A stretch of 64,000 nucleotides of DNA from Microbispora bryophytorum (lineage in GTDB: Bacteria > Actinomycetota > Actinomycetes > Streptosporangiales > Streptosporangiaceae): NCBI RefSeq assembly GCF_006874465.1, contig NZ_VIRL01000012.1, forward strand, positions 181,249-245,248, read 5' to 3'. Every line of letters begins with the position of its first letter. Positions within the stretch are counted from its first letter, which is position 1. The notes beneath the pieces are model-generated. The model did not search any database. It had not been told where the DNA came from and saw only the letters and a list, made by a program, of their open reading frames with translations. This document shows, piece after piece, positions 26,029 to 35,462 of the stretch. A program made the position numbers and the translations under genes.

Positions 26029-26703
26029 TCAGCCGCCGTCGCTCGCGAGCCGGTATCCGGCCCCGCGCACGGTCTGCAGGGCGGCGCGGCCGAACGGCGT
26101 GTCGATCTTCCTGCGGAGATATCCGACGTACACCTCGACCACGTTCGGATCGGTGTCGTAGGTGTCCCACACGTGCTCCAGGATCTCGGGCTTCGACACC
26201 ACCTCGCCCGGCCGGCGCATCAGGTATTCGAGCAGGGCGAACTCCCTGGGCGTCAGCTCGACCGGCGCCTCGCCGCGCGTGACCGCCCGCGCGGCGGGGT
26301 CCAGCGACAGGTCGCCCGCGCGCAGCACGGCGGGCCTGCGGCCGCCGCCCCGGCGCAGCAGCGCCCGGAGCCGGGCCACCAGCACCACGTACGAGAACGG
26401 CTTGGTGAGGTAGTCGTCGGCGCCGAGGTCGAGCCCGTCGGCCATGTCGTACTCGCCGTCCTTGGCCGACAGCATGAGGATCGGCACCCAGTTCTCCTCC
26501 GCGCGCAACTGCTTGCACACGTTGTAGCCGGACATGCCGGGCAGCATGATGTCGAGCACGACCACGTCGTAGTCGCCGACGCGCGCCAGGTGCAGGCCCT
26601 CGTTCCCGTCGTGGGCCAGGTCGACGGCGAAGCCCTCCGCCTGCAGCCCGCGGCGCAGCGCCGCCGCCATGCGCCGCTCGTCCTCCACCACCAGAACCCG
26701 CAT
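26029..26703 (-). CDS. OmpR/PhoB-family response regulator
   Basis: A 224-residue regulator. The receiver domain has the acidic pair VVEDERRM, phospho-acceptor Asp in VVVLDIMLPGMSG, and switch/Lys residues in LMLSAKD and DDYLTKPFS. The C-terminal winged helix has ELTPREFALLEYLMRRPGE and VEVYVGYLRRKID. First gene of the operon with the kinase. It is divergent from the LolA-like/ABC export genes at 26838, which are therefore likely targets along with its own operon. Confidence 0.94.
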   Translation of the reverse strand: MRVLVVEDERRMAAALRRGLQAEGFAVDLAHDGNEGLHLARVGDYDVVVLDIMLPGMSGYNVCKQLRAEENWVPILMLSAKDGEYDMADGLDLGADDYLTKPFSYVVLVARLRALLRRGGGRRPAVLRAGDLSLDPAARAVTRGEAPVELTPREFALLEYLMRRPGEVVSKPEILEHVWDTYDTDPNVVEVYVGYLRRKIDTPFGRAALQTVRGAGYRLASDGG

Positions 26704-26837
26704 TGCCCCAGTGTGGCCCCTTTCGGACAGGCGTATGCGGCGAGCCTGAGAGCCGTCTCAGCCCGTCTCAGCGTCGGCACAGGAGCGTCCAGGCAGTCTC
26801 GGGTCATCAGGTTTCCGCCCATAGTGGGAGATGTGAA

Positions 26838-28051
26838 ATGGCGAAGAGAGCCCGCGCCGTGAGGTGGGGAGTGCCGGTGGCGGCGGTGGCCGTGGTGGCC
26901 GCGGCCGTGGGGACCGGACCGGTGATCGCGGCCGTGCGCGGCGACCAGGCCCTGCCGGACCGTACGGCGGAGCAGTTGCTGGCCGATGTCGCGCGCACCT
27001 GGCAGAGCGGCCGGATGCCGCCGATGTCCGGCACGATCGTCGAGACGGCGTCGCTCGGCCTGCCCTCGCTGCCCGGCCTGACCGGCCTGTCCGGGGGCCC
27101 GGGGCCGTCCGCGGCCTCGGCGGCGTCGCTGCTGTCGGGGTCGCACCAGCTCAAGATCTGGTACGCGGGGGAGGACCGGTTCCGCCTCATGCTGCCGGGG
27201 GAGATGAGCGAGACCGACGTCGTCGCCGACGGCGACACGGTGTGGCTGTGGGACAGCGCCGCCAACAAGGCGACCCGTCTCACCGCCCCGGCGGCCCCCG
27301 GCGGCGGGCACAGCGGCGGGCCCGGCGGCGGGCACAGCGGCGGGCCCGAAGGCGGCTTCCCGCTGCGGCCCGGACCCGCGTCGCCGTACGCGACACCGGA
27401 GCAGGCCGCGCGCCAGGCGCTGAAGGCGGCCGGGAGCGACACCGCGATCAGCGTCGGCGACGACGTCACGGTCGCGGGCCGCGCGGCCTACCAGATCGTG
27501 CTGACGCCCACGTCGGCCGACTCGCTGATCAAGGACGTCCGGGTGGCGCTCGACGGCGAGAAGCTGATGCCGCTGCGCGTCCAGGTGTACACGAAGGGGG
27601 CGGCCGAGCCGGCCTTCGAGGTCGGCTTCGAGTCGCTGTCGTTCACCGCCCCCGCGCCGGAGAACTTCTCCTTCACGCCGCCGGCCGGCGCGAAGGTCGA
27701 GCAGGAAACGGCGACACCTCCCGTCGGCCACCGGCCGGAGGCGGTCGCCGAGGCGCACGACCGCGGCAGCGTCGTCGGATCCGGCTGGGACAGTGTGCTC
27801 GTCACCTCCCTGCCGGAGGCTCCCGTCCGGGACGTCCCCGCCCAGCAGCAGGACGGGAAGGGGCCGGACGGCCTGGACGTGGCCGCGCTGCTCGACGGTC
27901 TGAAGGGGGCGGCGACCCCCGTCAGCGGGCAGTGGGGCAGCGGCCGGCTGCTGCGCACGAAGGTGGTGTCGATCCTGATCACCGACGACGGGCGCCTGCT
28001 CGCCGGCGCCGTGACCCCGGAGGCCCTCTACCGGGCGGCCGGTGTGAAGGG

Positions 28052-28055
<4 letters not shown>
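26838..28055 (+). CDS. Exported LolA-like lipid-binding/sigma-regulator family protein
   Basis: A 405-residue secreted or membrane-tethered protein. An N-terminal hydrophobic segment (WGVPVAAVAVVAAAVGTG) acts as signal peptide or anchor. The remainder resembles actinobacterial LolA/DUF2092-type proteins: LKIWYAGEDRFRLMLPGEMSETDVV, DTVWLWDSAANKATRL, a Gly/His/Ser-rich insert, then VAGRAAYQIVLTPTSAD and FTPPAGAKVEQE. Such proteins bind lipids or modulate envelope stress signalling. The ATG at 26838 has GGGAG 7 nt upstream. Its stop overlaps the ABC ATPase start (ATGA), so it is co-translated with the exporter and may be its extracellular partner. Confidence 0.8.
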
Positions 28056-29135
<1,080 letters not shown>

Positions 29136-29149
<14 letters not shown>

Positions 29150-30008
29150 GAACGCCGGAGGACTCGCCCCGAGCCACGTGCGGCAGGTGCGGCACATGCG
29201 GCACCTGACGCGGCTGCTGGGCTCCGAGATCGGGCTGACGTTCCGCCGCCCGCGCAACCTCGCGATGCTCGGGGTGCTCGCGGTCGTGCCGGTGCTGGTC
29301 GGCGTCGCGGTGCGGGTCGCGTCGGACGGCGACGCGGGCGGCTCGATCATCGGCCAGATCGCCGGCAACGGCCTGATGCTGACCTTCGCCGCGTTCGTGG
29401 TCATGATGCCGATCGTGCTGCCGCTGACCGTGGCGGTCGTGGCGGGCGACGCGATCGCCGGTGAGGCGGCCCAGGGCACGCTGCGCTACCTGCTGGCCGC
29501 CCCGGCGGGCCGGACCAGGCTGCTGCTGGTGAAGTACGCCAACGTCGTGGTCTTCTGCCTCGCGGCGTGCGCGCTGGTGGCGCTGTCGGCGCTGGTGGCC
29601 GGGCTGGTGCTGTTCCCCGTCGGGCCGGTGACGCTGCTGTCCGGCACGACGATCCCGGCGGCCGACGCCCTGCTGCGCGTCGGCGTGGTCGTCCTGTACG
29701 CCGCCGCGGGGATGGCCGCGCTCGGCGCGGTGGCCCTGGCCGTCTCGACGCTGACCGAGGCGCCGATCGGGGCCGTGGCCACGAGTGTCGTGCTGGTGGT
29801 GGTCAGCCAGGTCCTGAGCGCGATCCCGCAGGTGGCGGCCGTACGGCCGGTCCTGCTGACCTCGTGGTGGGGCGCGTTCGACGGGGCGTTGCGGGCGCCG
29901 GTGGCGTTCGACGAGATGGGGCAGGGACTGCTGGCCTTCGCCGCGTACGTCCTGATTTTCGGCTCCATCGCCTGGTCGCGCTTCACGAGTAAGGACATCA
30001 CGGCGTAA
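29136..30008 (+). CDS. ABC-2 type permease
   Basis: A 290-residue membrane protein with six predicted helices (LAMLGVLAVVPVLVGVAV, GLMLTFAAFVVMMPIVL, and others). It has the typical ABC-2 segment GDAIAGEAAQGTLRYLLAAP after helix 2. It forms the membrane half of the exporter with the preceding ATPase, overlapping it by 14 bp. The divergent response regulator and the associated lipoprotein-like gene suggest an envelope-stress or drug-response exporter, by inference. Confidence 0.9.
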
Positions 30009-30071
30009 GTGCTGCCCTTTACCGTTCTTTGTCGCTAGTGTTGCCGCGGACCTCTCACCAAGGCGGTGTGC

Positions 30072-30548
30072 ATGCGGCACTTCTTCGGGCTGCTCCTGGG
30101 CGTTGTCGTCGCGGCGGCTGTTCTCCTGGGTGGTGGATGGGCGTCCCAGGAGGCGGTCCGGGGAGCGGCACAGAGCGTCGACCCGGCCAAGGACACGCGG
30201 ATGCTGATCGCCCTCGGCGTGATGGCCGTCGTGGGCCTGTTGCTCGGGCTGGTGCTGGTCGGCCGGGTCTCCCCGCTGGCGACGTTCGTCCCGTCGATGG
30301 CGTTGCTGGCCTGGACGGTGGTCTACGTCCTCGACGTGTCGCGCGCCGCGAGTCTCGTGCCCACGGGGCCGTCCGTGCAGGCCGAGCTGCTGCAGGCCGG
30401 CCGGGGCATGCTCATGCTGCTGTCCACGGGCGTCTACGGCCTGCTCGGCGTCGCGCTGTTCCTCCCGGTGCTCATGCCGTCGCGCTGGGCCCGTCCGGAG
30501 TCGGACGAGGAGCAGGAGGAGGAGTACGAGGAGTCGTTCGGCTTCTGA
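30072..30548 (+). CDS. Small membrane protein, function unknown
   Basis: A 158-residue protein with four predicted transmembrane helices (FFGLLLGVVVAAAVLLGGGW, LIALGVMAVVGLLLGLVLV, a third around FVPSMALLAWTVVYVLDV, and LLSTGVYGLLGVALFLPVLM) and a very acidic C-terminal tail (ESDEEQEEEYEES). The ATG at 30072 follows AAGGCGG; an upstream GTG at 30066 is possible. I do not recognise a named family. Its last 77 bp overlap, in antisense, the end of the convergent ABC ATPase gene. Confidence 0.75.
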   Translation: MRHFFGLLLGVVVAAAVLLGGGWASQEAVRGAAQSVDPAKDTRMLIALGVMAVVGLLLGLVLVGRVSPLATFVPSMALLAWTVVYVLDVSRAASLVPTGPSVQAELLQAGRGMLMLLSTGVYGLLGVALFLPVLMPSRWARPESDEEQEEEYEESFGF

Positions 30549-31278
30549 GATAGAGGTCGGTCACCACCTCCTCGATCGACGTCGCGCCGGGCGCGGTCGC
30601 CCGCAGGCCGTCCAGGGTGCCGTCGAAGGCCAGCCGGCCGTGGTCGATCAGCAGCACGCGGCGGCACAGCCGTTCCACGTCGCTAAGGTCGTGGGTCGTC
30701 AGCAGCACCGTCGTCCCGTGTTCGGCGCATCGCCGCCGCAGGAAGTCGCGCACCTCCGCCTTGCTGACGACGTCGAGCCCGATCGTCGGCTCGTCAAGCA
30801 CCAGCACGGCGGGGTCGTGCAGGAGGGCGGCGGTGATGTCGCCCCGCATCCGCTGGCCCAGGCTGAGCTGGCGCACCGGGGTCGCGAGGAAACCGCCCAG
30901 GTCGAGCAGGTCGCACATCTCGTCGAGCCGCTCGCGGAACACCTTGCGATCTACTTTGTAAAGGAGCCGGATCAGTTCCAGGCTGTCCCGCAGCGGCAGG
31001 TCCCACCACAGCGTCGTCCGCTGGCCGAAGACGACCCCGATCCTGCGGGCGAGAGCCGTACGGCGGCGGGAGGGATCGAGACCGGCCACCCTGATCCGGC
31101 CCGACGTGGGCGTGAGGATCCCGGTCAGCATCTTGATCGTGGTGGACTTGCCCGCGCCGTTCGGGCCGAGGCAGGCGACGAACTCGCCGGCAGCGACGCG
31201 GAAGGACAGGTCCCGCACGGCGTGCACGACCCGGCGGCGGACCGTGAAGGTCCGCCCGGCCTCGTCTGCCTCGATCAC
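30472..31278 (-). CDS. ABC exporter ATP-binding protein (with two ABC-2 permeases)
   Basis: A 268-residue ATPase. Seen: Walker A CLGPNGAGKSTTIKML, Q-loop FGQRTTLWWDLP, signature LSLGQRMRGDIT, Walker B VLVLDEPTIGLDV and H-loop TTHDLSDVERLC. GQRTTLWWDLP and LLYKVDRKVFRERLDEM mark the ATPases that pair with DUF990/ABC-2-like permeases in actinobacteria. The C-terminus is Pro/Thr-rich and its last 25 codons overlap the opposite-strand membrane gene. First gene of a three-gene export operon read leftwards is at 32877; this one is last. Substrate unknown. Confidence 0.9.
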   Translation of the reverse strand: MIEADEAGRTFTVRRRVVHAVRDLSFRVAAGEFVACLGPNGAGKSTTIKMLTGILTPTSGRIRVAGLDPSRRRTALARRIGVVFGQRTTLWWDLPLRDSLELIRLLYKVDRKVFRERLDEMCDLLDLGGFLATPVRQLSLGQRMRGDITAALLHDPAVLVLDEPTIGLDVVSKAEVRDFLRRRCAEHGTTVLLTTHDLSDVERLCRRVLLIDHGRLAFDGTLDGLRATAPGATSIEEVVTDLYLRSRTTPRTPPPAPRPTPDGPSATA

Positions 31279-31281
31279 TGG

Positions 31282-32070
31282 TCAGCTCCCCGTCGATCGG
31301 TAGCGGCGGATCCCCGCCCGCCAGGCGAGCGCGGCGACGGCGGCCAGCGTGAGCGCGGCGGCGGGGGACAGCAGGCCCGTCCAGGACGGCAGGCCGAGCG
31401 GATCGGGCCGGCCGAGCACGTAAAGGCCCGGCTGCCAGTTGACGAACGCCAGGGGCAGCGCGAAGGTCATCCCCCGGACGATGCGGGCGTCGTAGACGCT
31501 CAGCGGATACTGCGTGAGCATCGCCCCGCCGTAGGTGAAGGCGTTGGCCACCTCGGGGGCGGCGGTGAGCAGGAACTGCACCGCGCCGCCGAGCGTGAAC
31601 AGCGCCGCGAAGATCACGATGCCCGAGACCACCATGACGGGCACCATCCAGACCCGGCCGAGGGGGACGTCCAGCCGCGTCAGGCCCACGGCCAGCACGG
31701 CTCCGGCCTGAATCGACCGGCCGATCCGGTGCGGCGTGAACTGGTCGGCCGCGACCTGAACGAAGGGCGACGCGGGCCGGATCAGCATGGCGTCGAGCGT
31801 GCCGGCCCCGATGTGCCGGCTGACCCTGTCGACGTTGCCGAACAGCAGGTCGGCGAGCGAGAAGGCCAGTTGCGACGCGCCGTACAGGAACATGACCTCG
31901 GTCAGCCCGAAGCCGGCCAGCTCGTCGGTGTTGGCGAAGATGACCCAGATGACCGCGATGTCGAGGCCGCCGACCACCAGCCCGCCCACCGTCATGAGCG
32001 CGAACGACAACGGGTACTGCGCCGCCGCCCGCGTCCACGTCCAGGCGAGCAGCGCGTACGTCCTGATCAC
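31282..32070 (-). CDS. ABC-2 family permease (DUF990-like), subunit 2
   Basis: A 262-residue integral membrane protein with about six helices. It has LFGNVDRVSRHIGAGTLDAMLIRP, the conserved amphipathic segment of this permease family, and the tail AALAWRAGIRRYRSTGS. It is separated from the ATPase gene by 3 bp and follows the other permease gene after 6 bp. The two permeases presumably form a heterodimer with two copies of the ATPase. Confidence 0.85.
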   Translation of the reverse strand: MIRTYALLAWTWTRAAAQYPLSFALMTVGGLVVGGLDIAVIWVIFANTDELAGFGLTEVMFLYGASQLAFSLADLLFGNVDRVSRHIGAGTLDAMLIRPASPFVQVAADQFTPHRIGRSIQAGAVLAVGLTRLDVPLGRVWMVPVMVVSGIVIFAALFTLGGAVQFLLTAAPEVANAFTYGGAMLTQYPLSVYDARIVRGMTFALPLAFVNWQPGLYVLGRPDPLGLPSWTGLLSPAAALTLAAVAALAWRAGIRRYRSTGS

Positions 32071-32076
32071 GGGCGC

Positions 32077-32877
32077 TCAGCCACCTTGGATCACGACCTT
32101 CCGCCGGGCGGCGCCGGTCATGAGCGCGCCGAGGGCCAGCAGGACGGCGGCCCACAGGGCCTGGAAGCCGAGGGCGCGGGCGGGGTCGGCCGTGCCCAGG
32201 TAGACGTCGGCGGGCACCTGCGCCATCGCCGACCACGGCAGCGCCCGGGCCAGGTCGCCGAACCATCCGGGAAAGATCGCCAGGGGCAGCATGAGCCCGC
32301 TGAAGAACGTCGTGAGCACCATCGACAGCACCCCGAGGCCCCGGTCGTCCATGACCCAGCAGGTGGCCAGCGCGACGATGTAGCGCCACCCGAAGCTCAC
32401 GACCACGCCCAGGGCGACGCTGAGGAGGAACGCGGCCGGGGAGTGCGGGGCGACGACGCCGAACAGCAGCGCGCCCACGAGGGTCGGCGGACCGCCGCGG
32501 GCGACGAAGAGGTACGCCGCGCGGCCGAGGTCCTCCGACAGGCACCGCAGCTGGAGGGACGCCGGGCGGACCAGGTCGAGCGCGACGTCGCCGGTGCGGA
32601 TCCGCTGCGGCAGGTCCAGGCCGCCGCCGAACAACTGCATCGGGCCGATGAACGCCTGCGTGAGGAACGTGAAGGTGACCGCGCCCGCCACGTCGTATCC
32701 CCCGAGGCCGGGACGGGCCTGCCACAGCGCGATCAGCACGTACGCGCGCAGCACCCCGAAGACGGTGTTGGTGAACGCCCCGGCGAGGGCGGCGGCCCAG
32801 TAGGTCGCGTGCCTGCGGAAGCCGTACCAGGCCAGCCGGGGATAGAGGGAGACGGCGGCGCCGTGGCCGCCGATCAC
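32077..32877 (-). CDS. ABC-2 family permease (DUF990-like), subunit 1
   Basis: A membrane protein of about 266 residues with six predicted helices. It has LDLPQRIRTGDVALDLVRPASLQ, matching the corresponding segment of its partner. The GTG at 32877 gives the expected N-terminus (LYPRLAWYGFRRHATYWAA shortly after the start), but no convincing ribosome binding site is visible, so the start is uncertain. It is the first gene of the permease-permease-ATPase operon. Confidence 0.83.
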   Translation of the reverse strand: MIGGHGAAVSLYPRLAWYGFRRHATYWAAALAGAFTNTVFGVLRAYVLIALWQARPGLGGYDVAGAVTFTFLTQAFIGPMQLFGGGLDLPQRIRTGDVALDLVRPASLQLRCLSEDLGRAAYLFVARGGPPTLVGALLFGVVAPHSPAAFLLSVALGVVVSFGWRYIVALATCWVMDDRGLGVLSMVLTTFFSGLMLPLAIFPGWFGDLARALPWSAMAQVPADVYLGTADPARALGFQALWAAVLLALGALMTGAARRKVVIQGG

Positions 32878-33179
32878 CGCGCGGCGAGGCGGTGGAGGAT
32901 GCGCACGGGACCCCCGCCGTCCTTGTCGTGATCGTCGATCGGAAGATTTTGCTGAGCGTTTACCATCGCGCGGCGACCGGGCTCGGCACCGGGCCGACGC
33001 CGGGCCGATACCGGGCTGACACCGGGCTTCCCGGGGCCGGCGTCGCCCCCGAATATCCATCCAGAGGTGGCCCGTGTCCTGCGACGTTACCTTGTCGTAA
33101 CCTTGCCGTAAGGGGAGTGAAACATACCCAACGGTAGAACGGATGACCTAAAGGGGAATGTCCCTTTTGGGAGGCTTGC

Positions 33180-34160
33180 ATGACACATGAGCTGAACGTA
33201 GACCTTCGTCCGGAATATCCGGTTAGTTGGCAGGCCGCTGCGATCAACGGGGTCCTGCGGGGCACCATGAGACCGATCTCCACCATCCTCGTCCGCAACA
33301 CCGCGGGGATGGCCGTGGCCAGTCGCATCATGTGCCTCGGCGAGCGGGTCCCCGGCATCCTCCCCAAGCACGTGTCCATCGTTCCAGACAGGTCCGGCTC
33401 GTGCACGGGGGAATGGGTGCACGGTGGACCCGGCCTGGACGAGCGCAAGGTGGTGCTCTACTTCCACGGCGGGGCCTACTTCGTCTGCTCCCCGGCCACC
33501 CACCGGCCGATCACGTGGCGGTTGTCGGCCGCGGCCGGCTGCCCGGTGTTCTCCCTCGACTACCGCCAGGGGCCGGTCCACTCCCTCGCCGAGTCGCTGT
33601 CGGACGCGCTCCAGGCGTACGAGCACCTGCTCGACCTCGGGTACGCCGCCCAGGACATCGTGCTGGCCGGGGACTCCGCCGGGGGCCATCTCACCCTCGC
33701 CACGCTGCTGTCCCTCCGGGACCGGGGCATGCCCCTCCCCGCCGCCGGAATCTGCCTGTCCCCCTGGGCCGACCTCAGCTCCCACCGCCGCCGCGCCAAC
33801 GTCTGGTCCGACCCCATGCTCCCGGCCGGCCGCGTCGACTGGCTCGCCCGCCGCTGGACCGACGGCCTCGACTGCTTCGACCCCCTCGTGTCCCCCGTGT
33901 ACGGCGACTACACCGGCATCCCCCCGCTGATGATCGTCACCGGCTCCACCGAGGTCCTGCGCGACGAGGTCCGCCGGGTCGCCGTCAGGGCCCGCGAGAC
34001 CGGCGTGCAGGTGACCTACGAGGAGTGGAACCGCATGCCGCACATCTTCCCCCTTCTCGCCGACGTCCTCCCCGAAGGCCGCCTGCTCTTCGAGCACGTC
34101 TCCCGCTTCCTCGACGCCGTCCAGGCTCACCGCCCCACCTCCGGCGTCGAGGCCGCCTGA
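33180..34160 (+). CDS. Alpha/beta hydrolase, hormone-sensitive-lipase-like esterase
   Basis: A 326-residue serine esterase. Seen: VVLYFHGGAYFVCSPATHR (HGG oxyanion motif), VLAGDSAGGHLTLA with the nucleophile Ser, and the Asp/His acid-base residues expected in TGSTEVLRDEV and MPHIFPLL. No signal peptide is present, although residues 20-50 are hydrophobic. The ATG at 33180 has GGGAGG 5 nt upstream. Acts on short acyl esters in this family. It stands alone between the export operon and a secreted-protein gene. Confidence 0.88.
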   Translation: MTHELNVDLRPEYPVSWQAAAINGVLRGTMRPISTILVRNTAGMAVASRIMCLGERVPGILPKHVSIVPDRSGSCTGEWVHGGPGLDERKVVLYFHGGAYFVCSPATHRPITWRLSAAAGCPVFSLDYRQGPVHSLAESLSDALQAYEHLLDLGYAAQDIVLAGDSAGGHLTLATLLSLRDRGMPLPAAGICLSPWADLSSHRRRANVWSDPMLPAGRVDWLARRWTDGLDCFDPLVSPVYGDYTGIPPLMIVTGSTEVLRDEVRRVAVRARETGVQVTYEEWNRMPHIFPLLADVLPEGRLLFEHVSRFLDAVQAHRPTSGVEAA

Positions 34161-34435
34161 AGGGCATTTCGGCGACCGCCGCCGGAATATGCGGCCACCG
34201 CGCCGTCCGCACGCTGAAAGATTCACGGCGTCGCGTACGTGATCGGCGGTTCGTGAACACGCACGGGTCCGGTTCCGAAAGCCGGGAATGGCAGGTGCGA
34301 ATTCCGTCGTCCTGGCCAGCCGAATACATGGGAGACCTGGTGTCTGCCGGCTCTGGAGGTCGCCTATTTCGCGGCTGGCCTTCTGTGGTGATGGCGGCGC
34401 TGGTCGATCGGGCGGGGCCGCCGCGGTGGCCGGGG

Positions 34436-34852
34436 TCAGCAGGTGACGGTGTATGCCGGAGTCGTGTAGGTGGCGTAGTCGCCGTAGCCCGAGGTGCTGT
34501 ACGCCTGGAACTGGGCGGAGGCCTGGTACGACCCGGACTGGCAGGCGACCCCGGTGTCGCAGGAGACCGACCAGCTGGTGGTTCCGCAGACGTTGCTCGC
34601 GACAGCGCTGCCGTTGCGCCGCAGTTGCACGTCGACCTGCAGATAGTCGATCGATGAGGAGCAGGAGACGGAGGCGTTCACCGCGACGGCGGCGCCGCCG
34701 GCCTGGGTGAAGTAGAGGCTGGGTGAGCAGGTGCCTCCGAGCAGACCGGCGGACGCGGCGGCCGCCTGGGCGGCGGGCGCGCCGGGCACCGCGCACAGCA
34801 GCATCGCGACACCGGCGGCGAACAATGTGCCTTTCAGTTTCATCGGCCTCAC
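34436..34852 (-). CDS. Small secreted protein, function unknown
   Basis: A protein of about 138 residues with a signal peptide (GTLFAAGVAMLLCAVPGAPAAQA), leaving about 105 mature residues. The mature part is rich in Ser, Ala, Tyr and Cys (seven cysteines, for example in LGGTCSPSL, VSCSSSIDY, NVCGTTSWSVSCDTGVAC) and alternates strand-like segments, suggesting a disulfide-stabilised beta sandwich. GTG 34852 or ATG 34843 may be the start. I do not recognise a family. It probably acts outside the cell or at the wall. Confidence 0.72.
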   Translation of the reverse strand: MRPMKLKGTLFAAGVAMLLCAVPGAPAAQAAAASAGLLGGTCSPSLYFTQAGGAAVAVNASVSCSSSIDYLQVDVQLRRNGSAVASNVCGTTSWSVSCDTGVACQSGSYQASAQFQAYSTSGYGDYATYTTPAYTVTC

Positions 34853-35462
34853 CTGACTTCATTGGGGGGAATCGGGGCGGCTTGGCGGGGCGTTCGTGAA
34901 TCCGGCGGACGATCGCCGCGCGAATGAGTGCCGAATTCCGGTTTCCAATTGGATCTTCGTGGCGCGATTCTAACCGGGATCAGGCGATAACGGCACTCCC
35001 GCTCGCCGCCGGCCGGAAAAGCGGATGACCGGAACGGCGTGCACACGAGGCACACGAATTGCCGCAGGCGAGCGATATTGCGAATGCTCGAAGAGGGGTC
35101 ACGCACCCGGCCTGCGATCACTGGGTGTTCGATCACGCGGGGCGGGGGGTCGCGTGCGCTCAGGTCGTGACCGTGATCCGATTCCGGCGAACGGCGGAGA
35201 GCGTGTTCGGGCGGGGATCGGGGGACGGCGGGCGTAGCTCGCCGCAGGGGCGGCCGTCGTGCGGCGATCAGGGGCACCCCCTTGGGGAGAGCGGCGCTGA
35301 TTTGTGGCAAATGAGGCCTATGTGACCTGCGGCTTCTCTATCTGGCCTAACCGAAAGGTGCCATTGGGCTTACCTCTCATGCCGCTTGCCGCTACTTGAG
35401 CACGTGGCGCGTTCCAACCGGCCACAGTGGCTGTGCGGCACTTCGAGAGAGGTAGCTTCCGT
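34853..35462. other. 610-bp divergent intergenic region, no gene seen
   Basis: Lies between the secreted-protein gene and the Ser/Thr kinase gene. The half nearer the secreted gene is visibly less GC-rich. I see no tRNA, no recognised riboswitch and no coding frame with actinomycete codon bias. It must hold promoters for both flanking genes, but no boxes could be assigned with confidence. Confidence 0.5.

Noticed and set aside
34853..35462. A riboswitch or small RNA in the long intergenic region
   Set aside because: I found no conserved riboswitch core or strong stem-loop set. Only ordinary promoter DNA can be claimed.
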